Of a stretch of DNA of 64,000 nucleotides, positions 34,137 through 45,684 are shown one piece after another. This DNA comes from Aphanomyces cochlioides. Its lineage: Eukaryota > Oomycota > Saprolegniomycetes > Saprolegniales > Verrucalvaceae. The translations under genes were made by a program, and so were the position numbers. Under the pieces are notes generated by a model. That model was not told where the DNA came from, ran no database searches, and was given only the letters and a program-made list of their open reading frames with translations. Positions within the stretch are counted from its first letter, which is position 1. Every line of letters starts with the position of its first letter. The stretch spans positions 1,488,001 through 1,552,000 of the forward strand of contig JAHQRK010000003.1 in assembly GCA_019828595.1 (NCBI GenBank). The letters are read 5' to 3'.

Positions 34137-37100
34137 TCATGCTTTTACAGTTAGTATAATTTGATGCACGTCATGCTGCCACGTCAAACGCAAAGCAACT
34201 GAAAGCCCCACGATGCTCTCAATAGACTTTTGCACAGCAGCACCCGCTTTTGCAGCGATTGCGCGCTCCAGAGATGCTTTCCACATTCCAAAAATGGTCA
34301 AGACGTAGTGAAATTCAGGCAATTCGACCAAAGCTTGGACTTGACCAAGCCATTTGTCAAGCTCCTCCTTCACTTCTGCCAAATGCGTCATGCAAACAGC
34401 AGCAAAGACTTGTCCTTGATCTTCCTACAACTGCGTTAGTAGAGTTCTTTCAAGCTGGAATCGCACTATGCGTTTGAGAGTAAGAACATGCGAATTGAAT
34501 AGGAGCCGAACAGAAGGCTCACATGATGCGACGTCTCGTTTGAGGATGCTTTCACGTAGCTTGTCGTCATATGTGTCCAAGAGATCGACCTCGCCCTCAT
34601 CTACAATATCGCTGTCGTTATTGGAATGAAATTGGCAGTTTTCGGCGTCAGCCTAAGCTTCGTGAGCCTTGTATTCTAAAAGTTTGGTTTCAAATTACCA
34701 TTGTCGAGTATATTTGAGAATGTGCCAAGTTCAGATTCGTCGGAGCAAAGCACCGTTTGACTGCACCGTCGGTAAGGTGTAATACATAGCTCTTCACGAC
34801 GAGTTTGTTTTGAAAATACAAGCATGCTTGGATCCAGTGACGCTGACGAACTCCTTCTTCAATTTTGATTCGCACAACTTCACGCTGGACCTTCATATCA
34901 GCCGAGCTGAGTTTGAAGTGAGGTCGCTCAGGTTGGTTAGCAGCCACACGAAACCAAATGACAGCCATATCTACGTCGACGTGTGAAATTATGCGAATTG
35001 CAATCGATGACAACGTTGCTGGTCTGCTAGATTAAGTATATCTTGCAATACAGCGTCACTGAATAACTCGATTGACTTTCTGGCGCTAGGATGTGCAGTC
35101 TCCACTTGGATATGCTCAACAACATCAACATGGCTAGGTTCTGCCCGGTAGAACTAGAAACAATCAACGAGGTTTCAAAGGCATAAGACTTACTCTGTAC
35201 CACCGACACAGATATAGCGAGGTACACGTCTACCAGGAAGTTTCAATTCACTAGTGCCGATGAATTCCAACCTGAACAGTAAAATTGGCGCTGGGGGAGG
35301 CATAATTAACTTTGCAGATGGGCCACGATTTTAATTGCAGCACGATATTTTGCACAGAGTCGGGAACAAAAGCAAGTTCCAGTCCCTGTCCAAAGACTCC
35401 ATGATGTTCGATAACTTGGTCAAAATCGCCGTGGATCGTTAATGATATAGGCGGCGCCTGGCCAAGATTATGCAAACCTTTTGGAGCATCTTACTTTCGG
35501 CTCAAGTGAAAGAACATGCCGGACGCCAAAGACTCGAAGATGCTCGACTATACTTGGGTAAACATTGCTAGGCATACCATTCAGCACGATAGACGTCATC
35601 GCTGTTTCAAAAGCAGTGTCAAGTCGCGTGTCGACAATGTACTGCAAAATCGTAACTTGCTTTGATACCTCAAGTGGATAGATTTCATTTTCTATTGCGT
35701 CTTCTTGCTCTCGAGTAATGCCTACTCCAAGCTCAAGAGGCGGTGCATCGAATGGGTCGACGAATTTTCCAGTCACCTCTGGCGTCTCAGTGACCTTTTT
35801 CATTTTCGCTTTCTTGTCAATTTGTTGTTGCCTCTTCTTAGCCTCGTCTTGAGCTGCTCTTACGAGCTGATTCACAATGTAGACTGGATTCTCGACGTTG
35901 TCTTGATGCATGGTTTTCAAGATATACCTACGTGCCCAAAACAATCAAAGCCTTGAATGCATGAACAGTTTACCGCGTCAAGCACTGAGCCACGTGCATG
36001 AGTAGCAACTCAATTTGCTTGTATTGGTCCATCAAGTACTCAAATCTAGTCTGGTTGACATCGTCCGGCAAAACCAAATCCACTAATTTGGCTTCAATTG
36101 CCTTAGACAGACCGGCAAATAATGAATGAACTTGAGAGCGTGCAATTTGACGCACTTCGTACGCATATTGCCCCATGGCTTCACTCAAAGCAGTGACACG
36201 GGAGCCATAACCCGTGGGATTTTTAATGCAAAAGAGCAACAACTAGTTAGAAATGAATGTCAACTGGAGATATTGTCATCTGAAACCTCTATGAAATTTG
36301 CACTCGTTTCTGTTAACGCGTGTAGCTCGCCTGGAAGTCCACCTGTAATTTGACAAAGCTGAGCGAGGGTCTTCGAGGAGTCCTGAGAAACCCCTGAGTA
36401 GTGCAATAAAGCCCGTGACATGACAAACAAGTCGCCGCAGGTGAAGTTGCTCAAAACAGGAGTCGAATATTCATTCCATGATAGTGTAGTCGGGGCTATC
36501 GTGCAGTTTTAATTTCTAATCAAGAGTAAATGCGTACAGTTCTCTCGCAGAGCAGATACGAGAGTGGCTACTGCATCTTGTGTGAAGAAAAGTCCTTCGC
36601 AAAGTGCCCTCTGTGGTTGTGACGCGAATGATCGCATCGATTCTGCAAGAATTTAATCATTTACATTGTGTGATGGTACTCAACTGGACTCAGTTGGCGG
36701 CTTAAAATGCATGATGAATGTCCGAGTGACTTTGACAAATGCTGAATATGGAGCATGAATATTCTACGAGGAGTGGCTAGTTGCACCAAGACAATTGAAA
36801 CAAACCCCATGATAGCCCACTTGTTGGCGGCATCGAAATTCGCTGATGTAACATGGTGTCCGAGCCGCGACCGCTGTCTTGACTGCACTAACAAAAGCGG
36901 TACGTGATGTTTGGATTCCATCCAGTGTCCACAGTTTCTTCGTGTCGATGTCACTCTTCTTAAAAGAGGGAACTGACACCCAAACGCCCACACTGAGAGT
37001 CTAAGCAAAGTGTCAGCTAGGATTTGCAGCAAAAACAAGAATAGACCGCATGAGATGTGTGGCTGACGTAGGCGTCTTTTGCAAGAATCGTGGCAAAGAT

Positions 37101-37743
37101 CGCAATCGCACGCTCGAGCTTTTCCCCTTCGACCACAACATGCTAATGCATGCCTTGACATCAGTCAAAACTTTAGGAGCGTACATGTTCCAACTCAATC
37201 TCATTATTGAGCTTGGGGATCAAACTGGTCCCATGGAAGACAGCCAAATTGACAAGTGCACACGCTGACGTGACGGCATATCCGTCTTCATTCCACTGCT
37301 TGAAGAATTCAAAGTCAAACAAATCCACTATTCTTCGAATAGCTTGTGGATTGATATGCTAGTGCAGTCATCAAGTTCGAGGGAGTTCTTTGTTGCAATA
37401 CCTTGAGGAGACTTGAATTGCCAAAGATGCCATCGACTGAGGCCATACGAATAGTTGAATAGGACATGTTTAGGAGCTCAACGATTCCTGGCGGAGGAGC
37501 AACTATGGCGTTTCTTGATGCCTCTAGCTCGCGGAAATAGTCGATGGCCATCGGGTACGGGTTTTGCGGAAGGAAAGTCATGGCCGTTAGCTTGGCCCAA
37601 AACTTCTCCAAGTCGCTGTGGACTTGTGTACGCTATAATGTCGTTCGCCACTGACTTGCATAGAGAGCGAGTAGTCATACCTCAATGTAGCCATCAACTA
37701 TCGCACTTCTCTCCGCCGCGAGGGCGTTCAGAATCTTTGACAT
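34137..37743 (-). CDS. Large unrecognised helical protein, many exons
   Basis: About 15 short exons on the minus strand run from ATG 37743 ([20 protein letters not shown]) to the stop at 34137, giving roughly 950 to 1000 residues. Clear joined parts are [20 protein letters not shown], then [31 protein letters not shown] helices; a charged segment ([12 protein letters not shown]) followed by [20 protein letters not shown]; and a C-terminal helical stretch ([20 protein letters not shown]). One junction near 36660-36780 and another near 35200-35300 are ambiguous. It is mostly alpha-helical and soluble, with no family I recognise. It may be a subunit of a large cytoskeletal or trafficking complex, but that is a guess. 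Confidence 0.65.
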
Positions 37744-37846
37744 CCTGCGAAGATCTTATTTTGGCCAATCATGGCAATGTCGGACTGCCGTAACTTCATC
37801 AAAATGGAAGAAAGCGAATAATTAATGGGTTAATGACTTGATGGGG

Positions 37847-38965
37847 CTATTTTTCAAACCACTGGAGATGTAATCGGTGCCATGAGTCATAGTACTGGCT
37901 CCACTTGTCAGAATGGTCCGTGAGAATCAAATTGAACGGATGGAATGGAGCAGCTTGGTGTCTATTCACTTTGTGGAGGTCAATCATGTACTTGTTGAGT
38001 GTAACACCGATGTCCTTTCGGTCAATGGCACTTGCTAAGAGAGTTCGAAAGGCCCATTCAAGTTTGTTGAGAATCTTTGGAGCCTTGGCACATGGCTGGC
38101 GCATCGTGTGCTCGACAACGTGAAGCACAGACTGCCAATCGAATGCGCGGGTGAAGATATTCATGCGGAGACTACCAGGGTACCAGGCATCATGGCACAC
38201 TCGGTCGTTTTGTCCCCAGTACTTGGCAAGTGGATGACGAATCGTAGTTTCCTTGCCAACGTTCACAACGACGCGCTGATTAGCATCGATGAGCTCTCGA
38301 AGAGTAGCTTGACCAGCACTGACTCGAGCATCAAGAGTATCGCCTTTGAGGATAGCCATCTCTCCAAAAGCCTCGCGCACTGTGTCAGCAATCGCATTCT
38401 TGAGAAGCTCCGATGGCTCGCCCGTGAGGCCATCGCTAAAGTCGGCAATGTCGCCAAAGTTTAGAATGACTACCTCACTAGGATGAAGATCAAGCCAACG
38501 TTTCATTTGTTGCAAAGGCGGCAGCAAATCTTGGTAGTTTTGAACAAGCAATTCATTCGTGCCATGGCAAACTCGTGCACTTGTGCGACGACCATCTTCG
38601 CTGAATGTACAAATGTCCACGTCAAAGTATCGCACTCCAGCTTTGAGCAGCGTTGGACTATCCACAAATTGATTCCGTTGAATGGCTTCTCCAACGTCCG
38701 ACATGGAGTTATGGGCACCAATCCAGAGCACTTGGCCGAATGTTTTGTTGCAGTAGCCCACATAGCCATTGCACGCAGTCGGATCGCTCACACTGCGATG
38801 CGGTTTCGCAAATGTATCAAACTCGGGATGCATGTCTGGTGTCGACTCATAAAATGCCCGTTCTTGCTCGAGATCCATGAACTGGGCTTCGTTGTCGAGC
38901 TGAATCGCGTCTAGCTGGGCATGGGCTACACACGCCAAGAGCGCAACGCAGAGTGCTCGCAGCAT
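37847..38965 (-). CDS. Secreted PLC-like phosphodiesterase (PI-PLC X type)
   Basis: An unspliced frame of 372 residues with a signal peptide (MLRALCVALLACVAHA). The TIM-barrel phosphodiesterase core shows the catalytic His in WIGAHNSMSD, RYFDVDICTF, VCHG and LDLHPSEVVILNFGD, as in the PLC-like phosphodiesterase superfamily of oomycetes and fungi. It is probably secreted and acts on phospholipid head groups or sphingolipid-like substrates; the exact substrate is unknown. There is a single-copy layout, no anchor, and the C-terminus is complete (HLQWFEK). Confidence 0.88.
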   Translation of the reverse strand: MLRALCVALLACVAHAQLDAIQLDNEAQFMDLEQERAFYESTPDMHPEFDTFAKPHRSVSDPTACNGYVGYCNKTFGQVLWIGAHNSMSDVGEAIQRNQFVDSPTLLKAGVRYFDVDICTFSEDGRRTSARVCHGTNELLVQNYQDLLPPLQQMKRWLDLHPSEVVILNFGDIADFSDGLTGEPSELLKNAIADTVREAFGEMAILKGDTLDARVSAGQATLRELIDANQRVVVNVGKETTIRHPLAKYWGQNDRVCHDAWYPGSLRMNIFTRAFDWQSVLHVVEHTMRQPCAKAPKILNKLEWAFRTLLASAIDRKDIGVTLNKYMIDLHKVNRHQAAPFHPFNLILTDHSDKWSQYYDSWHRLHLQWFEK

Positions 38966-39594
38966 GGGAAAAGTGCAAGTGGGTCGAACCTGCTAGTGCT
39001 CCAGGATCCATTTCGACTGTGGATAAAGTCCACATCAAAATCTGATTGGTCTATCGAATGTTCACACTTGCACTTGATTGGCTAAAATTTGTAACTGTAG
39101 CCACAACACATACCTGACACATGTGACTTTTCCAAAATTTGATATATCCCATTACTTGTTATATTTCATACCTCTGCTACTCTGACACGTTCTAACTATG
39201 CTAACATTAGCATCATTGCGTCAGTTCACCTTGATACATATTATCTCACAAGGCTCACGGGCAGTTATACATAGAGATTTAATCATATTAGCCGATATAA
39301 GATGTACCTAGTACTCAGCTTAATATGGAAAGCTGATGAGATGGTGCTCCTGCAATAATTAATATACTGTTAGAATCCATATTGATTACGTTGAAGGACA
39401 TAAGTTTGAAATGCATTTCAAACTATGCGACTTCCGTCGGCGTGGCGAAAAGTGTCCAGACGACATCGCCACGCAACAAAACGATACCAATGCGGTTGAG
39501 AGGATGTTGCTCTAGCGTATTACATAGCGAGGGGTTTGATCGTTCTCGAGATTTCCATGCAGGAGAGATCAGAGGAATCCACCTTATATTGAAG
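38966..39594. other. AT-rich intergenic stretch
   Basis: About 630 bp with no supported gene. It contains the promoter of the phosphodiesterase (opposite side) and the 3' flank of the next minus-strand gene. Confidence 0.6.
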
Positions 39595-40610
39595 TTAGGG
39601 TGAAATTTGCTGACAGGGTATGGTCAACGTCAAATATGGTGAATCTTTCAAATCGCGAAGATGCGGGTAGATTCGTTTTCTTTCTAATGGAGTCCGAGTC
39701 AACTGGACGCTGCGGCTTCGGCACCGCGGCATGGACACTCCGGAGAAGACCTGCATCCAACGTGGAAGAGCAATTGTTGGTACTGTACACCCGTGCTTTG
39801 CAAATGCTTGCCAGATCGCCACACGTTCCAAGATATGCGACTCGCATCGGTTGAAACTGGCCACCCATCAGCAAGCTACCGACACAATCTTGACTTGCAT
39901 TGCTCGTGATGAGTGATCTTGCTGTGCAACTGTATGATCGCCAGTGGATTGACAAGAGAGGCAAAGAGGATTGTCGACAGACTTTCCAACAAATTGCCAC
40001 AAGCGTCCTTTGATTTCTCGCCTGAGATGCGACAAAAGTGAAAGATCAAGTTGCTGTGACTAATGCCTACTCGGATTGAAGTTTTCAAGGAGGGCATTTG
40101 AGACAAGTGAATTTTGTTCTCTTGCATCCAACGGTTCACGCAGTAAAAAGAAGTTCATTCGTCGATCTTCGAAAGGAAACCTTTCGTCAACCTATCGAGG
40201 GATTCATGGAGCAGGGGGGGCTTTCTCTTTAGCAAAGCCGGGTCTTTCTTGGACACCAAAAATATCAAGTGTGTTTACGTGATATAATTGATGAATCAAC
40301 TTCAAATAACAGTCAACATCGTTGAGTGCAATGTTCGCGGTATTGATTGATGTCCAAGAGTCTATCGTGACAGACTTGTTGGCTAAGAATTCTCGTGCTA
40401 ATGTGTCCTTTGTGTGAAGAATGGCAACGGTGACTGGACTACGCCCCGTTTGAAGTCAAGGCAAGCCTCAGCATACAACAAGACTCTTTCGCTGCCTTGC
40501 ATTTCATACACAGAACTTTGGCATCGCCTCACCTGGACTTTCTGTCAATGCCACTTCGGTTGTGGATATGAACGCTATTAAGAGAACGTCATGATTCGGG
40601 CCATCCTTAC
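39595..40610 (-). pseudogene. Unrecognised multi-exon gene with a frame break
   Basis: Minus-strand exons join well from about 40440 to the stop at 39595 (exons 40255 upward, 40191-40071, 40021-39895, 39856-39595). They carry SPVTVAILHTKDTLAREFLA, TLDIFGVDERFPFEDRR, SEKSKDACGNLLESLSTILF and NRCESHILERVAIWQAFAKH. Upstream, DERKDGPNHDVLLIAF and SERVLLYAEACLDFKRG clearly continue the same protein, but the frames differ by one base at a run of four G (plus-strand CCCC at 40444-40447). One more G would restore it, so this is either a pseudogene or a sequence error. The first exon was not found; the gene lies directly downstream of the metalloprotease. No family is recognised. Confidence 0.5.
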
Positions 40611-40730
40611 GTTCATCCTATGCGGTCAAAAAAGGAATCAAAACTTTCAAAACAATGTATATTTGATAAATCTGACTCTTGTGCTGCACGCAAGCCTTTT
40701 CCTGTGAAGTTGTTCGCACGAGATTTAGAT

Positions 40731-43532
40731 TTAGGCTAAACATTCCGGCAAAATCGGTGACATCGTTGACACACCATTATCATCAACCACTTCAATGCAA
40801 TAATCAGTCAGTGGTTGCGAAACTTGAGCCTTTAAATAGGCCAACGATAGCCGAAGAGTCTGTGGTGACTGTGTTTGTTGCGGGAATTCAATTACCTGGT
40901 CGACGAGAGAATCGCCATTGTTGAACTTGCACAGAACGATAAATGCTACACCATTGTCCGATTCGAGAGAGATGTCGTCCTCACCGAGATCCAAGGTAAC
41001 ATCTGAAGGCGGAGTACTTGTTTCAGCGACCCGGCATTGAGCGATGGGGGCAAATGTGTACTCTGCTCCAGTCTGAGATACACTGAGGCTGGCAAAGGCT
41101 TCACCCTTCGGAGCTAATACGACCTCGAGATTGCCGTTGGTGCTGCCATACCATTCGCTGCTACGAGATGTTGTGTGGAAGCAGAGCCCAATTACTTTTT
41201 CTTCATGACGTAGAAGATCGAGCTGAATCAATGCTTCACCTTTATGCAGGAAGAAACAAGTATCAAACCCGTCGCCTGGAGATGGGAGTTGTGACTCGAG
41301 AATCAATTCGTTGGACTTCAAAGAGAGGGCATGAATTGTGCCAGCTCCATCCACAGCAGGAGGTGGAATACTTTGCACTGGCTGAGGTCGTGGAAGGTTC
41401 GGAATTGGGCCAAAAAATGTGCCCAAAGTCCCCAAGTATTGTGGGCCATGCGAGCCATAAAAGCCAGTGATACACGAATCAGGGGCACAGACAAAAGAGT
41501 GTTCTTCGCCTTCAAAGCCGCCGTACCAAGGGGAAATGCGGGCATTGGTATGGAATCTCAAACCATGAATCCACCCGCTCGTGCGTACATCGACTTGGAT
41601 GAGTATTTCATGCGCTGCCAATGCAAATACAAGTTCGTTTGGAGATGCATAAAATCCCCTGGTAAATTCAGCAACAAAGTCGCTTCGTGAAATCACACGA
41701 AAGCGAACGATGGAATCGGTACAAGTGAGTACAATAGCACCAATTGCCTGGATGCTCTTGGTGTTGAAGTCTTCTTGTGTACCATCAATTCCGACACCAA
41801 TTTTGGCATACGCTCCAGACTTTCCAGTCCCAGAGGTAGATGATGACGACGAATCAGCGCCAAAAAAGCTACCGATTTGATCAAAGATCGACGTGACTGC
41901 TGTTGTGGGGCCAACCGCGGTTGGTGCGGGAATGCTAAGAGCAAAAGCACTACGAGGAATTTCTTCTGATAATGCACCCACACATCCAACATGACTAGAT
42001 CCAATCGAGCCAAAAATCGAGTAAAATGCATGGTTCGGCGGTGCTTTCAACACATGGAGTTGGCCACCAAAACCACCAAAAAATCGTGACACGCGGTAGT
42101 TTGTGTGGAATCGAATGGCATCGACCCACGCCATTGCCCTCACATCGATCTGTGTAATATACTCTCCATCCATCAGTACAAACAAGTCTTGAGAGCCACT
42201 TGCAGCCAAACCACACATGAGTAGATCATTCAATGCTGAATTGGTCAAAATTTCAATAGACTGCACACCTGATGAATCGGCCTGGATCAAAAATGCGGCC
42301 ACGTCTTTAGAATCGGTGCCAAATACTTCCTGGACACCGGAGCCACAACCAACGGGACCAGCGACTTTGCCTCGCCAAGTAATCGACGGGAGAGCACTTG
42401 GTTGCCGTGAACTTTCGGAGAGCCAGGGTGATCGCTGAAGCTTCAAGGCGCTAGCTCGATGCCAATGAGCGCCTTCTGCCGATGTAATATTCACCACATT
42501 GCTGTAGTTTAAAAAGAGTTTTCCATCAGGAAAAGCATTCGTATAAGTTGATCCATTCACACCTGAGCGGGGCTTGACTGTGCAAAACAGACAATTCATA
42601 TCATCAAATCCACGTGCCATGATTCCATGAGTTGAGTGGCCTAAGCCAAGAGTATGCCCAAGCTCATGGAGCACAGCACCAAGGCCGGTTGCAAAATTGC
42701 CTGCATAAGTGCCACGGAAACAACTGTCGTCGCTTAGCTTGTTGGTATCGATGCGTGTGGAATCCAGAAAGCTTTGAGTGACATTTCCGACATGAGACGC
42801 CCAGCTGTGCAGGTTGCATGAACCAAATACACCTACTTGAGAACCGCCCAAAGCAGTGTGGGCCTTGGAGGATTTTGTTTCAGGATCATACTTTGATGAG
42901 CCCAGAATGACGATGTGCTTTCCGAACTCGCTCGCAAGGAAGCCTTGTGCCTTTAAGTCCGCTTCAACATGGCCCATTAATTCATTGTCAGAAAGAGTGT
43001 AAGCAAATTCATCCGTGAACGACGATTCCAATAAATGGACGATCGGTTGACCACTGTCATCAAGTTCAAGGTTGAAAGTTTCGCGGATACCATGAGCTGC
43101 CAAGAGCACCGCCATCGCAGTTTGAAGTAGCATAGCATTGAATTGGATTTTCTTCACTGCGGCTTCCACGGAATTATCGACCCCTGGAGGGGCATCGAAT
43201 GTTCCTTCTGAATCCTTTCCGGTTTGGTAATAAAAGTGCACGCGGTGTGGTCGATTCGACGGTCTGTATTCGACAGACACGATGTGGTACGTTTCGGCAA
43301 TGTTGAGGCAAATCTCATGTTGACCATACGTGGGCAAGAGAACGAGCGCCTTGAAGACTCCATTATGACTGACGGGCCAATACGTTGCGACGTCATTCAC
43401 GTACACTTCAGCCAAAACATTGTCAGGGAGATCCCAGCTACAGTGAAATTTCCCTTCCACCAACAAGAGAGGGTAATGGAAGACCTCTCCCTCCGATACA
43501 TTCATCAACTCAATCTGCGCTTCTTCGCTCAT
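40731..43532 (-). CDS. Metalloprotease (Metallopep/YIL108W type) with three beta-prism domains
   Basis: An unspliced frame. The ATG at 43532 (MSEEAQIELMN) is preferred over the first ATG at 43676, because the preceding 48 residues are not conserved-looking and would leave only five bases to the upstream gene. The product is 933 residues. The first half resembles the putative peptidase family of yeast YIL108W, with the zinc site HELGHTLGLGH and the following STHGIMARGFDDMN. The second half has three jacalin-like or beta-prism repeats, each with WVDAIRFHTN..., GWIHGLRFHTN... or KVIGLCFHTT... followed by a GG-rich loop. Beta-prism folds bind sugars. There is no signal peptide, so it is probably cytosolic. 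The last 120 residues are beta-rich and unassigned. Confidence 0.82.
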   Translation of the reverse strand: MSEEAQIELMNVSEGEVFHYPLLLVEGKFHCSWDLPDNVLAEVYVNDVATYWPVSHNGVFKALVLLPTYGQHEICLNIAETYHIVSVEYRPSNRPHRVHFYYQTGKDSEGTFDAPPGVDNSVEAAVKKIQFNAMLLQTAMAVLLAAHGIRETFNLELDDSGQPIVHLLESSFTDEFAYTLSDNELMGHVEADLKAQGFLASEFGKHIVILGSSKYDPETKSSKAHTALGGSQVGVFGSCNLHSWASHVGNVTQSFLDSTRIDTNKLSDDSCFRGTYAGNFATGLGAVLHELGHTLGLGHSTHGIMARGFDDMNCLFCTVKPRSGVNGSTYTNAFPDGKLFLNYSNVVNITSAEGAHWHRASALKLQRSPWLSESSRQPSALPSITWRGKVAGPVGCGSGVQEVFGTDSKDVAAFLIQADSSGVQSIEILTNSALNDLLMCGLAASGSQDLFVLMDGEYITQIDVRAMAWVDAIRFHTNYRVSRFFGGFGGQLHVLKAPPNHAFYSIFGSIGSSHVGCVGALSEEIPRSAFALSIPAPTAVGPTTAVTSIFDQIGSFFGADSSSSSTSGTGKSGAYAKIGVGIDGTQEDFNTKSIQAIGAIVLTCTDSIVRFRVISRSDFVAEFTRGFYASPNELVFALAAHEILIQVDVRTSGWIHGLRFHTNARISPWYGGFEGEEHSFVCAPDSCITGFYGSHGPQYLGTLGTFFGPIPNLPRPQPVQSIPPPAVDGAGTIHALSLKSNELILESQLPSPGDGFDTCFFLHKGEALIQLDLLRHEEKVIGLCFHTTSRSSEWYGSTNGNLEVVLAPKGEAFASLSVSQTGAEYTFAPIAQCRVAETSTPPSDVTLDLGEDDISLESDNGVAFIVLCKFNNGDSLVDQVIEFPQQTQSPQTLRLSLAYLKAQVSQPLTDYCIEVVDDNGVSTMSPILPECLA

Positions 43533-43681
43533 CGCTCGGCGGTCGATCTTTTTCTGGGACGAAAAATCAGTCATACGGATACACTCTAAGATTTTATCCG
43601 GAGTCCTGAACTGTGTCAACAGCATCTCTTCAGGCAGTGGCGAGAAAACGATCATAATAGAAGACCATTCATGCATTTGAC

Positions 43682-44122
43682 TTAAGCGTTGCCCATTTCG
43701 GCATCCTTGATCGCCTTTTCGACTTCAGCAAGCTTCTCCTCAACGCGCGTTCGCTTCTTTGTTCGTGCATTCTGATTGATAGTCTTGAGTCGCTCTTTAC
43801 CAGCAGTGCGCAAATCGTTCAGTGCAATCGACGAGCCCGTTTGGAGCACACGTGTAGCCATGATTTCTTCAATGTTGCGGTTGATAAACCCCGTCACGGA
43901 CGCATCACCACGGCGCTTGAAACCATTGCATCCTCGACGGACTTCTGTCGTCGCATCTAGGTGAGACTAAGCATTTCATTATCATCGGAAAACTATACTC
44001 CCTCGCTTTGTAAACTTCTTGGCAGAGTTGAGCTTGTGGCGGTACTTGACTGTGTTTTTCCCAGGATTTGCCACAGCATTCTTGACATTCTTCTTCTTCA
44101 GCGCGGTGCTCCCTTGTGCCAT
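43682..44122 (-). CDS. Small highly basic protein, unknown
   Basis: Two exons (44122-43999 and 43956-43682, with a 42-nt intron) give 132 residues. The N-terminus is very basic (ALKKKNVKNAVANPGKN, NSAKKFTKRGN), the middle has GFKRRGDASVTGFINRNIEE, and the C-terminus is a charged helix (RVEEKLAEVEKAIKDAEMG). The composition suggests a nucleolar or ribosome-associated protein. I do not recognise the family. Confidence 0.7.
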
Positions 44123-44237
44123 CCTTGTTCAGTTGCGAAATTATGTTGGTGGACAACGCGAACTCTTCGAACTTCGATAGAAAGTTCGAATTTATTTTTA
44201 TCAAAGAGTCTATTTTGAATGTTCGCCGACCAGGCCC

Positions 44238-45684
44238 TTAGAGCTCGATGTTGAGTTCCTTATTGTTTGTCAAAAGTGCCCCCAGTGCCCCGAAGAAGCC
44301 CTCATGATGGAAGAACTGAGCTTCCATTTTCGACTTGGACCAGTAATCTATAGCGTACGCCAATTGTCGACTTGCAATCTACATCGCCGTCACGAAATAG
44401 GCGACATTACTCTGGTACCTCGTTTTGACGCAAGAAATTGCCGCAAAAGTAGATGCGCTGAGTGTTTGAGCGCAAGGCACTAAGATATGCCACCTAAGTC
44501 GCGTTGGGTATCACCACGTCGACTTAGCATAAGTGTACCTGGCCAATGTTCGTCGTAATCATGATGAGAAGCGATCTGGCCACATCTTCATCTCGGACTC
44601 CACTTTTCGGTTCATATTTTGTTCCCTACGACGGCAATCGATACATGGAACAATCAAAACGCTGTTCGCACCATTTTGCCAAAACTACTGGCCAATGTTG
44701 AGGCGGAAAGGTTGAATTGAGTATAATTGCCGCCGTAAATATCTCCAACCTATTACATATGTCAGCACAAATGAAGATTTGATGGGCAGCAGACATTCAT
44801 ATCAACTGTTTGAGAATTGCCTTCAACACTCGCTTCCAGAGCTTCATCGAAGCTCTTGTACTTGGACAACAATTTGCACAGACCCAAGAAGGTCCCGCCA
44901 CCCAAGCTGGTTCCAGAAACACGATGATATTCCGTCTCGCTGGTGACTTTCAAGATACTGACACCAGAACCAATATTCACCAACAGGAACGGGTACAATT
45001 CCTACATTTCTGATGGTGAACGCAAAGCAAACGAAAGGTTCAATACACTTTGGGGGATTTTCGTAATCTTCTTTGTTGCTTCGCCAATGCCCTGACTATG
45101 TAAGGATACATTCTAATCGACAGTTAGAGCCGACAGAACCTCAACAGTACCATGAACGTGAAACATTCGTCATGGACATGACGCATAACGTAAACCATAC
45201 CACGGATTAAACACTCCAATTCGTCGCACTTATGAAGCGAAATGCCCAAGTGATCTTCAAAGAGTTTGCTGAACTTGAACGCACCACCTCCTGTGCATGC
45301 TATCGTGCGGATATCACGATGGAAGCAGCGGTGTAGGACAAACTCGACAAAATACTCCACTTGACTTGTTTCAAACCGCAGAAAATGAATTCGACCACCC
45401 GGTACATCCAGCATCATGGCGTTGTCTCGTTGCACAGCTTTGCCATAGTATTCCGTGTCGACCAAGTACGAATGCACATCTCCCAGGTCAGAAGCGCTGC
45501 CATCTTTCTTTTCAAAGTATACTAGCTTGCCCAAGGTGCCTCCCACATCCATACCAAAGCGATAGCCCATGTCCTTGTCTCGATGGTAGATGATTCTTGC
45601 ATGCAGTCGACGGAGTTTTCTCTTGCGAAGAACAACCAAGCCAGCGACACAGATCGCCGCCAGCACAAACTTGACGGCTGTCAT
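44238..45684 (-). CDS. PANK: Pantothenate kinase (eukaryotic, type II)
   Basis: Multi-exon gene from ATG 45684 to stop 44238. It phosphorylates pantothenate, the first and controlling step of coenzyme A synthesis. Visible signatures of the actin-like kinase fold are [39 protein letters not shown] with [25 protein letters not shown] with [18 protein letters not shown] and, at the end, [26 protein letters not shown]. The first exon is 45684-45151. A hydrophobic N-terminus ([15 protein letters not shown]) would anchor it in a membrane, unlike most family members. Several small exons near 44300-44700 were joined by motif only. Confidence 0.9.

Noticed and set aside
43533..43676. First ATG of the metalloprotease frame
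   Set aside because: It leaves only five bases to the stop of the upstream gene and adds residues without family likeness; ATG 43532 opens the conserved-looking domain.
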